Below, piece after piece: positions 50,997 through 58,995 of a DNA stretch of 64,000 nucleotides; positions within the stretch are counted from its first letter, which is position 1; each line of letters opens with the position of its first letter. The notes under the pieces were generated by a model that was not told the DNA's origin, searched no databases, and saw nothing but the letters and a program-made list of their open reading frames with translations. The stretch is taken from the NCBI GenBank assembly GCA_039808645.1, contig JBDHTL010000001.1:1-64000 (forward strand), read 5' to 3'. The position numbers and the translations under genes were made by a program. This stretch comes from JAJXWB01 sp039808645 (GTDB lineage Bacteria; Pseudomonadota; Alphaproteobacteria; Rhizobiales; Beijerinckiaceae).

Positions 50997-52807
50997 ACGC
51001 CGATACAATCGCATCGGGCGCGCCGCGCCGGCTCGCGACATTCGCGCCATTCCTGAAATGGGCGCCGCTCGTCAGCGGCCGCAACCTTCGCGCCGATCTG
51101 CTGGCGGGGCTGACGGGCGCGATCGTCGTGCTGCCGCAGGGCGTGGCTTTCGCCACGATCGCCGGCATGCCGCCGCAATACGGGCTCTACGCCTCGATTG
51201 CGCCGACGATCGTCGCTGCGCTGTTCGGCTCGTCCTGGCATCTCGTCGCCGGCCCCTCGACCACGGCCTCGCTCGTTCTGGCCGCCTCGCTCGCGCATTT
51301 CGCGACGCCCGGCACGTCCTACTACGTCCAGCTCGCGATGACGCTCGCGATCATGACGGGACTTATCGAGCTCGCGCTCGGTCTCGCCAGGCTCGGCGTC
51401 ATCGTCAATTTCATCTCTCATTCCGTCGTGATCGGCTACACGGCCGGCGTCGGCGCGCTCATCGTCGCGACGCAGGCGTCGACGTTCTTCGGTTTCCACA
51501 TGCCGGCCGACCACGATTTCCTCCCGGCCGTCTGGGACACGATATCGAATCTCCCCCGCCTGTCGGTCCCCGAGACCATCGTCGCCTTCGCCACGCTCGG
51601 CGCAGGCGCGCTGTCGCGCAGGCGGTTGCCTCGCGTGCCGTACATGCTGCCGGCGCTTTTCGTCGGCGGACTGGTCGGCGCAGCGATCAACCTGTGGTCG
51701 CCGGGCGCCGTGGTCGTTGTCGGCGCGCTGCCGGCGGAACTGCCGCCATTGTCCGCGCCGAGCTTCGATCCGCACACCTGGCGCATCCTTATGCCGACCG
51801 CGCTCGCCGTCGCCATTTCCGCGCTCAACGAAGTCGTGTCCATCGGCCGCGCGATTGCCGCGCGCACCGAACAGGACGTCGACATCAACCAGGAGTTCGT
51901 CGGACAGGGACTGGCCAACATCGTCGCGCCCTTCTTCTCGGGCTACGTGGTGTCGGGATCGTTCAACCGCAGCGCGCTCAACTACGAATCCGGCGCGCGC
52001 ACGCCGCTCGCGGCCATTTCTGCCGGCGTCTTTCTGCTCGGGCTCGTCGTTTTCGCCGCCCCGCTCGCCGCCTATCTGCCGAAATCGGCGATGGCGGCGT
52101 CGCTGGTGATGATCGGGTGGGGTCTGATCGACCGGCGCTCGATCCGGAACATCTGGGACATGAGCCGCGCCGAGCGCTGGGTCTTCGTCATCACGATCTT
52201 CACCGCGCTGTTCATTCACATCCAGGTGTCGATCTTCGTCGGCGTCGCGCTGTCGCTGCTGATCTTCCTATATCGCACCTCGACGCCGGAACTGCGCCGC
52301 CGCGTGCCCGATCCGATGAGCCCGAACCGCAAGTTCACCGACGTGCGGCCGGACCTGCCCGAATGTCCGCAGTTCAACTTGCTTCGCCTCGATGGCGCGC
52401 TCTATTTCGGGGCAGTGGCGAGCTTCCGCGACTCCATGCGCAGGCTCGAGGCCGATGCGCCGAACTGCAGGCAGATCGCCATCGTGATGACCGGCGTGAA
52501 TTTCATCGATCTGGCGGGCGCAGAGGCGCTGGCGCTGGAGGCGCGCAAGCTGCGCGCGCGCGGCGGCGGCCTCTACCTCATCCGCCTGAAGGAGCGCGCA
52601 TCCGAATTTCTCGCGCGTGGGCAATACGCGGACATGATCGGCCGGGAGAACATGTTCATGTCGAAGACGACGGCCCTGCGCGAGGTCTACCGCCATCTCG
52701 ACTACGCGATCTGCAGGGATTGCAAGCTGCGCGTCTTCGTCGAGTGCGCGCGCCTCGGCAAGCAAGAGCCGCGCGACGACGCAGCCGAACCCCTGGGCTC
52801 GAAATAG
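50993..52807 (+). CDS. SulP-family anion transporter with STAS domain and C-terminal cysteine motif (second copy)
   Basis: A 604-residue paralogue of the preceding protein, with the same organisation: about 12 helices, then a STAS domain (LPECPQFNLLRLDGALYFGAVASF, IVMTGVNFIDLAGAEAL) and the tail CRDCKLRVFVEC, again CX2CX7C. The start overlaps the stop of the first copy (ATGA), so the two are made together and may form a heterodimer. It lies 39 bases before soeA. The cysteine motif could bind a metal or sense thiol state; this is inference. Confidence 0.9.
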   Translation: MNADTIASGAPRRLATFAPFLKWAPLVSGRNLRADLLAGLTGAIVVLPQGVAFATIAGMPPQYGLYASIAPTIVAALFGSSWHLVAGPSTTASLVLAASLAHFATPGTSYYVQLAMTLAIMTGLIELALGLARLGVIVNFISHSVVIGYTAGVGALIVATQASTFFGFHMPADHDFLPAVWDTISNLPRLSVPETIVAFATLGAGALSRRRLPRVPYMLPALFVGGLVGAAINLWSPGAVVVVGALPAELPPLSAPSFDPHTWRILMPTALAVAISALNEVVSIGRAIAARTEQDVDINQEFVGQGLANIVAPFFSGYVVSGSFNRSALNYESGARTPLAAISAGVFLLGLVVFAAPLAAYLPKSAMAASLVMIGWGLIDRRSIRNIWDMSRAERWVFVITIFTALFIHIQVSIFVGVALSLLIFLYRTSTPELRRRVPDPMSPNRKFTDVRPDLPECPQFNLLRLDGALYFGAVASFRDSMRRLEADAPNCRQIAIVMTGVNFIDLAGAEALALEARKLRARGGGLYLIRLKERASEFLARGQYADMIGRENMFMSKTTALREVYRHLDYAICRDCKLRVFVECARLGKQEPRDDAAEPLGSK

Positions 52808-52846
52808 ATCAAGCGACGCAAGCACCGTCCATCGACAGGCAGCCAG

Positions 52847-55723
52847 ATGCTCAACGACCCCGCGATCGAACTCTCGCCCACCGTCGCCGACGAGGTGAAA
52901 TACACGACCTGCTACATGTGCGCCTGCCGCTGCGGCATCAAGGTGCACGTGAAGGACGGTCTGATCCGCTACATCGAGGGCAACAGGAACCATCCGGTCA
53001 ACAAGGGCGTGCTGTGCGGCAAGGGCTCGTCGGGCATCATGCAGCACTATTCGCCGGCGCGCCTGCGCAAGCCGCTGAAGCGGGTCGGCGAGCGCGGCAA
53101 GGGCGAATTCGTCGAGATCGAATGGGACGAGGCGCTGTCGCTGGCGACCGAATGGCTCGGCAATATCCGCAAGACCGATCCGAAGAAGCTCGCCTTCTTC
53201 ACCGGCCGCGACCAGAGCCAGTCCCTGACCGGCTGGTGGGCGATGCAGTTCGGCACGCCGAATTTCGCCGCGCACGGCGGCTTCTGCTCGGTCAACATGG
53301 CGGCCGCCGGCCTCTACACGATCGGCGGCTCGTTCTGGGAATTCGGCGAGCCCGACTGGGATCGCGCGAAATACCTGATGATCTTCGGCGTCGCCGAGGA
53401 CCACGATTCCAACCCGATCAAGACCGGCCTCGGCAAGATGAAGGGCCGCGGCGCCAAGGTCGTCTCGGTCAATCCGGTACGCACCGGCTATTCGGCTGTG
53501 GCCGACGAATGGATCGGCATCAGGCCGGGCACGGACGGCCTGTTCGTGCTCGCGCTCATCCACGAATTGCTCAACGCCGACAAGATCGATCTCGACTATC
53601 TCGTGCGCTACACCAATGCGCCGTGGCTGGTCGTCCAGGCGCCGGGCGCGCCGGACCACGGCCTGTTCGCGCGCGACGCCGATGGCGACCCTCTGTGCTT
53701 CGACAAGAACACGAAGACGATCGTGAAGGCGAAGGAGATCGACATCGCGCCGGCGATCGTCGGCGAGGTCGAACTCGCCGATTGCCGCATGGCCGTGCCC
53801 GCGTTCCAGCTGATCGCCGAGCGCTACATGGACGCGCGCTACAGCCCCGACGCGGTTGCCGCGCAATGCGGCGTGAGCGCGGACCAGATCCGCCGCATCG
53901 CCGCCGAACTCGCCGACGTCGCCTTCAACCAGGCGATCAGCGTCGACGTCGAATGGACGGACTGGGCCGGCCGCAAGCACGACAAGTTCATCGGCCGTCC
54001 CGTCGCCATGCACGCCATGCGCGGCATCTCCGCGCATTCGAACGGTTTCCACACCTGCCGCGCGATCCACTTCCTGCAGGTGCTGCTCGGCGCCGTCGAA
54101 TGTCCCGGCGGCTTCCGCTTCAAGCCGCCGTTCCCCAAGCCCGCGCCGCCCGGCCCCAAGCCGTCGGGCAAGACCTATGCGCCGATGACGCCGCTGCCGG
54201 GCATGCCGCTCGGCTTCACCGCCGGGCCGGACGACCTCCTGCTCGAGGCCGACGGGACGCCGGTGCGCATCGACAAGGCCTACAGCTGGGAGGCGCCGGT
54301 CGCCTCGCACGGGCTGATGCACATGGTCATCACCAATGCGTGGAAGGGCGATCCCTACAAGATCGACACGCTGTTCATGTACATGGCCAACATGTCCTGG
54401 AACAGCACGATGAATACCAAGGGCGTCATGGAGATGCTGACGGACAGGGACCCGTCGACCGGGGAGTACAAGATCCCGCGCATCATCTATTCCGACGCCT
54501 ACGCCTCGGAGACCGTCTCCTACGCCGATCTCGTCCTGCCGGACACGACCTATCTCGAGCGCTGGGACTGCATCTCGCTGCTCGACCGCCCGATCTGCGA
54601 GGCCGATGGTCCCGCCGACGCGATCCGCCAGCCGATCGTCGAGCCCGATCGCGACGTGCGCGCCTTCCAGACCGTTCTGCTCGATCTCGGCGCGCGGCTG
54701 AAACTGCCCGGCATGACGAGGGACGACGGCGCGCCGAAATATCCCGGCGGCTATCCCGACTACATCGCCAATCACGAGCGCGCGCCGGGCATCGGCCCGC
54801 TCGCCGGCTGGCGCGGCGAGAACGGCGACCAGCACGGGCGCGGCGCGTCCAACGCGAAGCAGCTCGACGCCTATGTTGCGCACGAATGCTTCTGGCATCA
54901 CGAGCTTTCGCCCGACCAGAAGTTCTTCAAATTCGCGAACAGGTCCTATCTCGAGTTCGCCAGGCACATGGGCTTCATCGGCTCGACCGACCAGATCGTG
55001 ATCCAGCTCTATTCCGAGCCCCTGCAGAAATTCCGCCTCGCCGCCGAAGGCCACGGCGCCGCGCAGCCGCCCGACAACATGCGCGAGCGGCTGAAGGCGA
55101 CAATGGACCCGCTGCCGATCTGGTACGAGCCCTTCGAGGAGGCGATGGTCGACAAGCAGGCCTATCCGCTGCACGCGCTGACCCAGCGCCCGATGATCAT
55201 GTATCACTCCTGGGGCTCGCAGAACGCGTGGCTGCGCCAGATCCTCGGCCGCAACAAGCTCTACGTCTCAACCGTGAAAGCAAGGGAGCTCGGCCTCGAG
55301 GATGGCGACTGGGCGCGCGTGACGAGCCACAATGGTACGATCAAGGCGCAGATCAAGACGATGGAGGGCGTCAATCCCGACACGGTCTGGACCTGGAACG
55401 CGATCGGCAAGCGCGCGGGCTCCTGGACGCTGGCGCCCGACGCGCCGGAGGCGAAGAAGGGCTTCCTGCTCAACCATCTCATCAGCGAATTGCTGCCGCC
55501 GGAAAAGGACGGGCGCCGCCTCGCCAATTCCGATCCGGTCACCGGACAGGCGGCCTGGTTCGACCTGCGCGTGCGCATCGAGAAATGCGAGGCGGGCGCC
55601 GAAGTCAGCGAGCCGCAATTCCCCGACCTGCCGCGTCCGCCCGGCGTCGCTCCCGCCCCGACCGTCAACCGTTTCGGCGCGCCCGGCGCGCGCGAAGCGC
55701 TGAGGCCGCGGAGGGACGCATGA
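52847..55723 (+). CDS. soeA: SoeA, molybdopterin subunit of cytoplasmic sulfite dehydrogenase
   Basis: A 958-residue enzyme of the complex iron-sulfur molybdoenzyme family that oxidises sulfite to sulfate. The N-terminal [4Fe-4S] motif is Cys22, Cys25, Cys29 and Cys57 (CYMCACRCG ... LCGKG). The Mo-bisPGD domain follows, with the C-terminal cap at TVKARELGLEDGDWARVTSHNG. There is no Tat signal, which distinguishes SoeA from periplasmic relatives such as polysulfide or thiosulfate reductase. Gene order soeA-soeB-soeC and the dsr context support the assignment. The start of soeB overlaps its stop. Confidence 0.93.
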   Translation: MLNDPAIELSPTVADEVKYTTCYMCACRCGIKVHVKDGLIRYIEGNRNHPVNKGVLCGKGSSGIMQHYSPARLRKPLKRVGERGKGEFVEIEWDEALSLATEWLGNIRKTDPKKLAFFTGRDQSQSLTGWWAMQFGTPNFAAHGGFCSVNMAAAGLYTIGGSFWEFGEPDWDRAKYLMIFGVAEDHDSNPIKTGLGKMKGRGAKVVSVNPVRTGYSAVADEWIGIRPGTDGLFVLALIHELLNADKIDLDYLVRYTNAPWLVVQAPGAPDHGLFARDADGDPLCFDKNTKTIVKAKEIDIAPAIVGEVELADCRMAVPAFQLIAERYMDARYSPDAVAAQCGVSADQIRRIAAELADVAFNQAISVDVEWTDWAGRKHDKFIGRPVAMHAMRGISAHSNGFHTCRAIHFLQVLLGAVECPGGFRFKPPFPKPAPPGPKPSGKTYAPMTPLPGMPLGFTAGPDDLLLEADGTPVRIDKAYSWEAPVASHGLMHMVITNAWKGDPYKIDTLFMYMANMSWNSTMNTKGVMEMLTDRDPSTGEYKIPRIIYSDAYASETVSYADLVLPDTTYLERWDCISLLDRPICEADGPADAIRQPIVEPDRDVRAFQTVLLDLGARLKLPGMTRDDGAPKYPGGYPDYIANHERAPGIGPLAGWRGENGDQHGRGASNAKQLDAYVAHECFWHHELSPDQKFFKFANRSYLEFARHMGFIGSTDQIVIQLYSEPLQKFRLAAEGHGAAQPPDNMRERLKATMDPLPIWYEPFEEAMVDKQAYPLHALTQRPMIMYHSWGSQNAWLRQILGRNKLYVSTVKARELGLEDGDWARVTSHNGTIKAQIKTMEGVNPDTVWTWNAIGKRAGSWTLAPDAPEAKKGFLLNHLISELLPPEKDGRRLANSDPVTGQAAWFDLRVRIEKCEAGAEVSEPQFPDLPRPPGVAPAPTVNRFGAPGAREALRPRRDA

Positions 55724-56463
55724 CCAGCCTTCCGACCGCGACCGGCGACAAGCGTCTCGGCCTCGTCATCGACCTCGACACATGCGTGGGCTGTCACGCC
55801 TGCGCGACGAATTGCAAGGAATGGAACACGTCCGGCCATTCCGCGCCGCTGACCGACGTCAACGCCTACCAGGCCGAGCAGCGCGGCGTCTGGTTCAACC
55901 GCGTCTTCACCTACGAGGTCGGCGGCCAGGGCCCGGCCGCGCGCACCGTGCATTTCCCGAAGAACTGCCTGCATTGCGAGCGCCCGGACTGCGTGACTGT
56001 CTGCCCGACGGGCGCCTCCTACAAGCGCGCGGAAGACGGCGTCGTGCTCATCGATCACGACAAGTGTATCGGCTGCAAATTGTGCTCGTGGGCCTGCCCC
56101 TACGGCGCGCGCGAATACGACGAAGACGTCGGCGTGATGAAGAAATGCACGCTATGCATCGACAAGATCTACAACACGAACCTGCCCGAGGCCGACCGCG
56201 TTCCCGCCTGCGTGGCGACCTGTCCGGCAAAGGCGCGCCACTTCGGCGATTTCGCCGATCCCGGATCCAACGTCTCGCAACTCGTGCGCGAGCGCGGCGG
56301 CTACGACCTGATGCCCGAGACCGGCTATCGGCCGACCAGCAAATACCTGCCGCCGCGCGCCGGCGCCGCCGCCGCCGGCGCGCCGAAGAAACTCGAACCC
56401 GTTCCCGATCTCGCCGGCGCCGGCAAGTTCCTGCGCTGGGTCGATCGCGTTCTGTCGAGATGA
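55720..56463 (+). CDS. soeB: SoeB, iron-sulfur subunit of sulfite dehydrogenase
   Basis: A 247-residue ferredoxin-type subunit with four [4Fe-4S] cysteine sets: CVGCHACATNC (Cys22-32), CLHCERPDCVTVCPTGA, CIGCKLCSWACPYGA and CTLCIDK...CVATCPA. It passes electrons from SoeA to SoeC. The C-terminus is an Ala/Pro-rich tail. No signal peptide, as expected for a cytoplasmic enzyme. The ATG at 55720 has a GGAGGG ribosome site and overlaps the soeA stop by four bases; the long open frame before it is a shadow of soeA. Confidence 0.94.
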   Translation: MTSLPTATGDKRLGLVIDLDTCVGCHACATNCKEWNTSGHSAPLTDVNAYQAEQRGVWFNRVFTYEVGGQGPAARTVHFPKNCLHCERPDCVTVCPTGASYKRAEDGVVLIDHDKCIGCKLCSWACPYGAREYDEDVGVMKKCTLCIDKIYNTNLPEADRVPACVATCPAKARHFGDFADPGSNVSQLVRERGGYDLMPETGYRPTSKYLPPRAGAAAAGAPKKLEPVPDLAGAGKFLRWVDRVLSR

Positions 56464-56519
56464 CGACCGGCTCGCAATGACGAAACGAATTCATCGAATA
56501 GCGTTCTGAAGGCCCTGAA

Positions 56520-57464
56520 ATGCATCCCGCCTATTCCGTCATCCTGTTCACGACCGCGTCGGGCGCGGGCTACGGGCTTCTCGCCCTGCTTGCGGTGTTC
56601 GGCGCGGCCGGAATCCTGCCGGCGCACACCTGGTTCGGCTTCGTCGGCATCGGCCTCGGCGTCGCGCTGGTCGCGGCGGGCCTGCTTTCCTCCACCTTTC
56701 ATCTCGGCCGCCCTGAGCGCGCGATACGCGCCTTCACCCAATGGCGCTCCTCGTGGCTGGCGCGCGAAGGCGTCGCCGCGGTCGCGACCTTCGCGCCGGT
56801 CGCCGTATTCGGCGTCGGCTGGGTGTTCCTCAACGACATGTCCGGCCCCTTCGCCTGGGCGGGCGCGGCGACCGCCGTCATGGCCTTCGTCACCGTCTCC
56901 TGCACCGCGATGATCTACGCGAGCCTCAAGACCATCAGGCAGTGGAACAATGCGCTGACGCTGCCGGCCTATCTGGCGCTCGGGCTGGCGACCGGCGCCC
57001 TCCTGCTGGTGCTGGTCGCGGCGCTGTTCGGCGTCTATCGGCCGGCGTTCGCCACGCTGGCGCTGGCGCTGCTCGTCATCGGCCTCGTCATCAAGATCGC
57101 CTACTGGCGGCAGATCGACGCCGAACCGCCGCGCTCGACGCTGGGCACGGCCACCGGCCTCGATCGTTTCGGCGAGGTGCGGCTGCTGGAAATGCCGCAC
57201 ACGGAAGAGAATTTCATCATGCGCGAAATGGGCTATGCGGTCGCGCGCAAACATGCCCGCCGTCTGCGCCTGGTCGCCGCCTCCGCGCTGTTCGGCGTCC
57301 CGTCGGTCCTGCTGGCCTTCGCGCTGTGGAGCGGTCTGGGCTTTGTCATCGCGGCAAGTGCGCTGGCCACATTGAGCGCCGCCATCGGCGTGGCGGTCGA
57401 ACGCTGGCTGTTCTTCGCCGAGGCGACGCACACGAGCATGATCTACTACGGGCGCGCCGCCTGA
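56520..57464 (+). CDS. soeC: SoeC, membrane anchor of sulfite dehydrogenase
   Basis: A 314-residue inner-membrane protein with eight hydrophobic helices, of the DmsC family (MHPAYSVILFTTASGAGYGLL, STFHLGRPERAIRAFTQWRSSWLAREG, ERWLFFAEATHTSMIYYG). It anchors SoeAB to the cytoplasmic side and reduces quinone. It begins 56 bases after soeB. It is the last gene before a new promoter region with the AT-rich motif. Confidence 0.92.
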   Translation: MHPAYSVILFTTASGAGYGLLALLAVFGAAGILPAHTWFGFVGIGLGVALVAAGLLSSTFHLGRPERAIRAFTQWRSSWLAREGVAAVATFAPVAVFGVGWVFLNDMSGPFAWAGAATAVMAFVTVSCTAMIYASLKTIRQWNNALTLPAYLALGLATGALLLVLVAALFGVYRPAFATLALALLVIGLVIKIAYWRQIDAEPPRSTLGTATGLDRFGEVRLLEMPHTEENFIMREMGYAVARKHARRLRLVAASALFGVPSVLLAFALWSGLGFVIAASALATLSAAIGVAVERWLFFAEATHTSMIYYGRAA

Positions 57465-57476
57465 CGGATAGACCGA

Positions 57477-57495
57477 CTTATTCGAATATTATAAG
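57477..57495 (+). promoter_or_regulatory. Operator motif upstream of dsrE2
   Basis: CTTAT TCGAATATT ATAAG is an inverted repeat with a nine-base centre, containing the motif copy CGAATATTATAAG (57483-57495). It lies about 45 bases before the dsrE2 start, after soeC. TATTAT within it could be a -10 box; no good -35 is seen. Confidence 0.5.
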
Positions 57496-57539
57496 ATGTC
57501 GAAAGCCGAGGAAGCCGCGCGAATGCGCCGGGAGGAGCC

Positions 57540-58046
57540 ATGTCGGAAGTCGAAAGCAACGGCGTCAACGCCAAGTCGATGACCATCATCGTCACCAAGG
57601 GCACGCTGGACTGGGCCTATCCGCCCTTCATCCTGGGCACGACCGCGGCCGCCATGGGCGTCGACGTCACCATGTTCTTCACCTTCTACGGCCTGTCGCT
57701 CCTGAAGAAGAAGCTCGATCTCGCCGTGTCGCCGCTCGGCAATCCCGCGATGAAGATGCCGATGATGGGCATGCACATGGGCATGCCCAATCTCGTCGGC
57801 ATGCTGCCGGGCGTGGAAGCCGGCGCGACCGCCATGATGAAGGACATGATCAAGAAGAAGGGCGTCGCCTCGATCGAGGAGCTGCGCGAGGCGGCGATCG
57901 AATCCGACGTCAACATCATCGCCTGCCAGATGACGATGGACCTCTTCGAGTTCAAGAAAGAGGACATGATCGACGGCGTGAAGCTCGGCGGCGCCGCGAC
58001 CTACATGGAACAGGCGCTGAAGTCGCACATCAACCTGTACATCTGA
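57540..58046 (+). CDS. dsrE2: DsrE2-type sulfur carrier protein
   Basis: A 168-residue protein of the DsrE2 family (DsrE/DsrF-like superfamily): MTIIVTKGTLDWAYPPFILGTTAAAMGVDVTMFFTFYGL, a Met/Gly-rich middle (MKMPMMGMHMGMPNLVG), and Cys129 in IIACQMTMDLF, which is the conserved reactive position. DsrE2 works with TusA and usually a rhodanese in delivering sulfane sulfur to the Dsr pathway. The middle and the first hydrophobic stretch may associate with the membrane. The ATG follows GGAGGAGCC. tusA follows 45 bases later; no rhodanese gene is beside it. Confidence 0.9.
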   Translation: MSEVESNGVNAKSMTIIVTKGTLDWAYPPFILGTTAAAMGVDVTMFFTFYGLSLLKKKLDLAVSPLGNPAMKMPMMGMHMGMPNLVGMLPGVEAGATAMMKDMIKKKGVASIEELREAAIESDVNIIACQMTMDLFEFKKEDMIDGVKLGGAATYMEQALKSHINLYI

Positions 58047-58091
58047 ACCGGCGGGCGCTACGCGTCCGCGCCGACAAGGGAGGAAACTGCA

Positions 58092-58319
58092 ATGGCCGAC
58101 AAGACCCTCGACGCCAAAGGACTGAACTGCCCGCTGCCGATCCTGCGCGCCAAGAAGAGCCTGAAGGAAGTGCCGCGCGGCGGCACGCTGGAGATTCTCG
58201 CGACCGATCCGGGCTCCGTCGCCGACTTCGCCGCCTTCTGCAAGACGACGGGCAACGAACTCGTCGAGTCGACCGCCGACGGCGGCGTCTATCGCTTTCT
58301 CATCAAGCACACGGCCTGA
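58092..58319 (+). CDS. tusA: TusA sulfur carrier protein
   Basis: A 75-residue protein with the TusA mark CPLP (Cys13 in GLNCPLPILRAKKSL) and the later GGTLEILATDPGSVADFAAFCKTTGNEL. The persulfide on Cys13 is passed to DsrE of DsrEFH in sulfur oxidisers. It has a GGAGGAAA ribosome site and forms an operon with dsrE2, ended by the strong hairpin at 58341. Confidence 0.95.
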   Translation: MADKTLDAKGLNCPLPILRAKKSLKEVPRGGTLEILATDPGSVADFAAFCKTTGNELVESTADGGVYRFLIKHTA

Positions 58320-58340
58320 TCGGCGCGCCGCGATTGGAAA

Positions 58341-58366
58341 AGCCGGGCCCGCGCCCGGCTTTTTTG
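58341..58366 (+). terminator. Intrinsic terminator after tusA
   Basis: AGCCGGGC CCGC GCCCGGCT followed by TTTTT is a textbook hairpin with a T run. The AAAA before the left arm gives a U run on the minus strand too, so it can also end the SoxS-like gene that runs towards it. Confidence 0.9.
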
Positions 58367-58377
58367 CTTTGCGGCCG

Positions 58378-58743
58378 TCAGTGCGTCGTCGCCTCGAGCT
58401 TGCCGATCAATCCGCCGAGATAGGCGTAGAAGAACGCTTCGTCGGCATAGCCCTCGATCCGGCCGATCTCCCTGCCCTCCTCGACGAGCACGAAGGTCGG
58501 CGTGAAGACGACGGGCCTGAGGCGCGCGAGATCGGCCGGCACGCCATCGGCGAGATCGACGCGCCGCAACGCCGCCTTCCGGCTTTCGGCGGTCTTCGCA
58601 TAGGTCGCGCCCACCTCGGCGTTCCAGCGCGCGCACCAGACGCAGCCCGCGCGCTCGAAAACGACCAGCTCGGCCGCGCGCGCGCCGACCAAGCCGAGCG
58701 CGAGGAAGACCAGCGACAGCAGGGCCGATGCGGGACGTCTCAT
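58378..58743 (-). CDS. Periplasmic thioredoxin-like protein (SoxS-like)
   Basis: A 121-residue protein with a signal peptide (MRRPASALLSLVFLALGLVGARA) and a short thioredoxin fold with active-site CVWC (Cys34, Cys37 in FERAGCVWCARWNAEVG) and the cis-proline region VVFTPTFVLVEEGREIGRIEGY. This form resembles SoxS, which keeps SoxYZ reduced in thiosulfate oxidisers. No sox structural gene is in the window, so soxYZ elsewhere is likely. The ATG at 58743 is chosen because the signal peptide starts there. Confidence 0.8.
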   Translation of the reverse strand: MRRPASALLSLVFLALGLVGARAAELVVFERAGCVWCARWNAEVGATYAKTAESRKAALRRVDLADGVPADLARLRPVVFTPTFVLVEEGREIGRIEGYADEAFFYAYLGGLIGKLEATTH

Positions 58744-58942
58744 GACGGAACGCGTATCACGACGGCCGCAACGCGCAAACGCGCGACCTGGCGCGCTCCT
58801 GCTGCGCCGCGTCAATTCGACGATGCGCATATGTGTCTTTTTCGTTTCACGTTTCGATTTTGTTGCGCGCGCCTGTGGAGCTCACGCCATTGCGCTTGTC
58901 ACATTTCGCGAACGAAGCAATTCTGGGACATTCAGTCCTTCA

Positions 58943-58967
58943 TATAATGATACGCGAATATAAGACC
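58943..58967 (+). promoter_or_regulatory. Promoter with operator motif before the FadL-type gene
   Basis: A perfect TATAAT (58943-58948) stands just before the motif copy CGAATATAAGACC (58955-58967), which would cover the transcription start; a weak TTCTGG -35 is 16 bases upstream of the -10. ATACGCGAATATAAG here is nearly identical to ATACACGAATATAAC before SQR. The start codon is 28 bases after the motif. Confidence 0.55.
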
Positions 58968-58995
58968 ATTGAAAACGGCCGAAGGGAGAAGCCGC

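Noticed and set aside
50911..55719. Long open frame running into soeB from the SulP region
   Set aside because: Only the part from 55720 matches a protein family; the rest is an out-of-frame reading of sulP and soeA, so it is not a fusion protein.
52847..57464. Calling the soe genes a polysulfide, thiosulfate or nitrate reductase
   Set aside because: There is no Tat signal on the molybdopterin subunit, and the order and context match SoeABC. The family similarity alone would not decide it.
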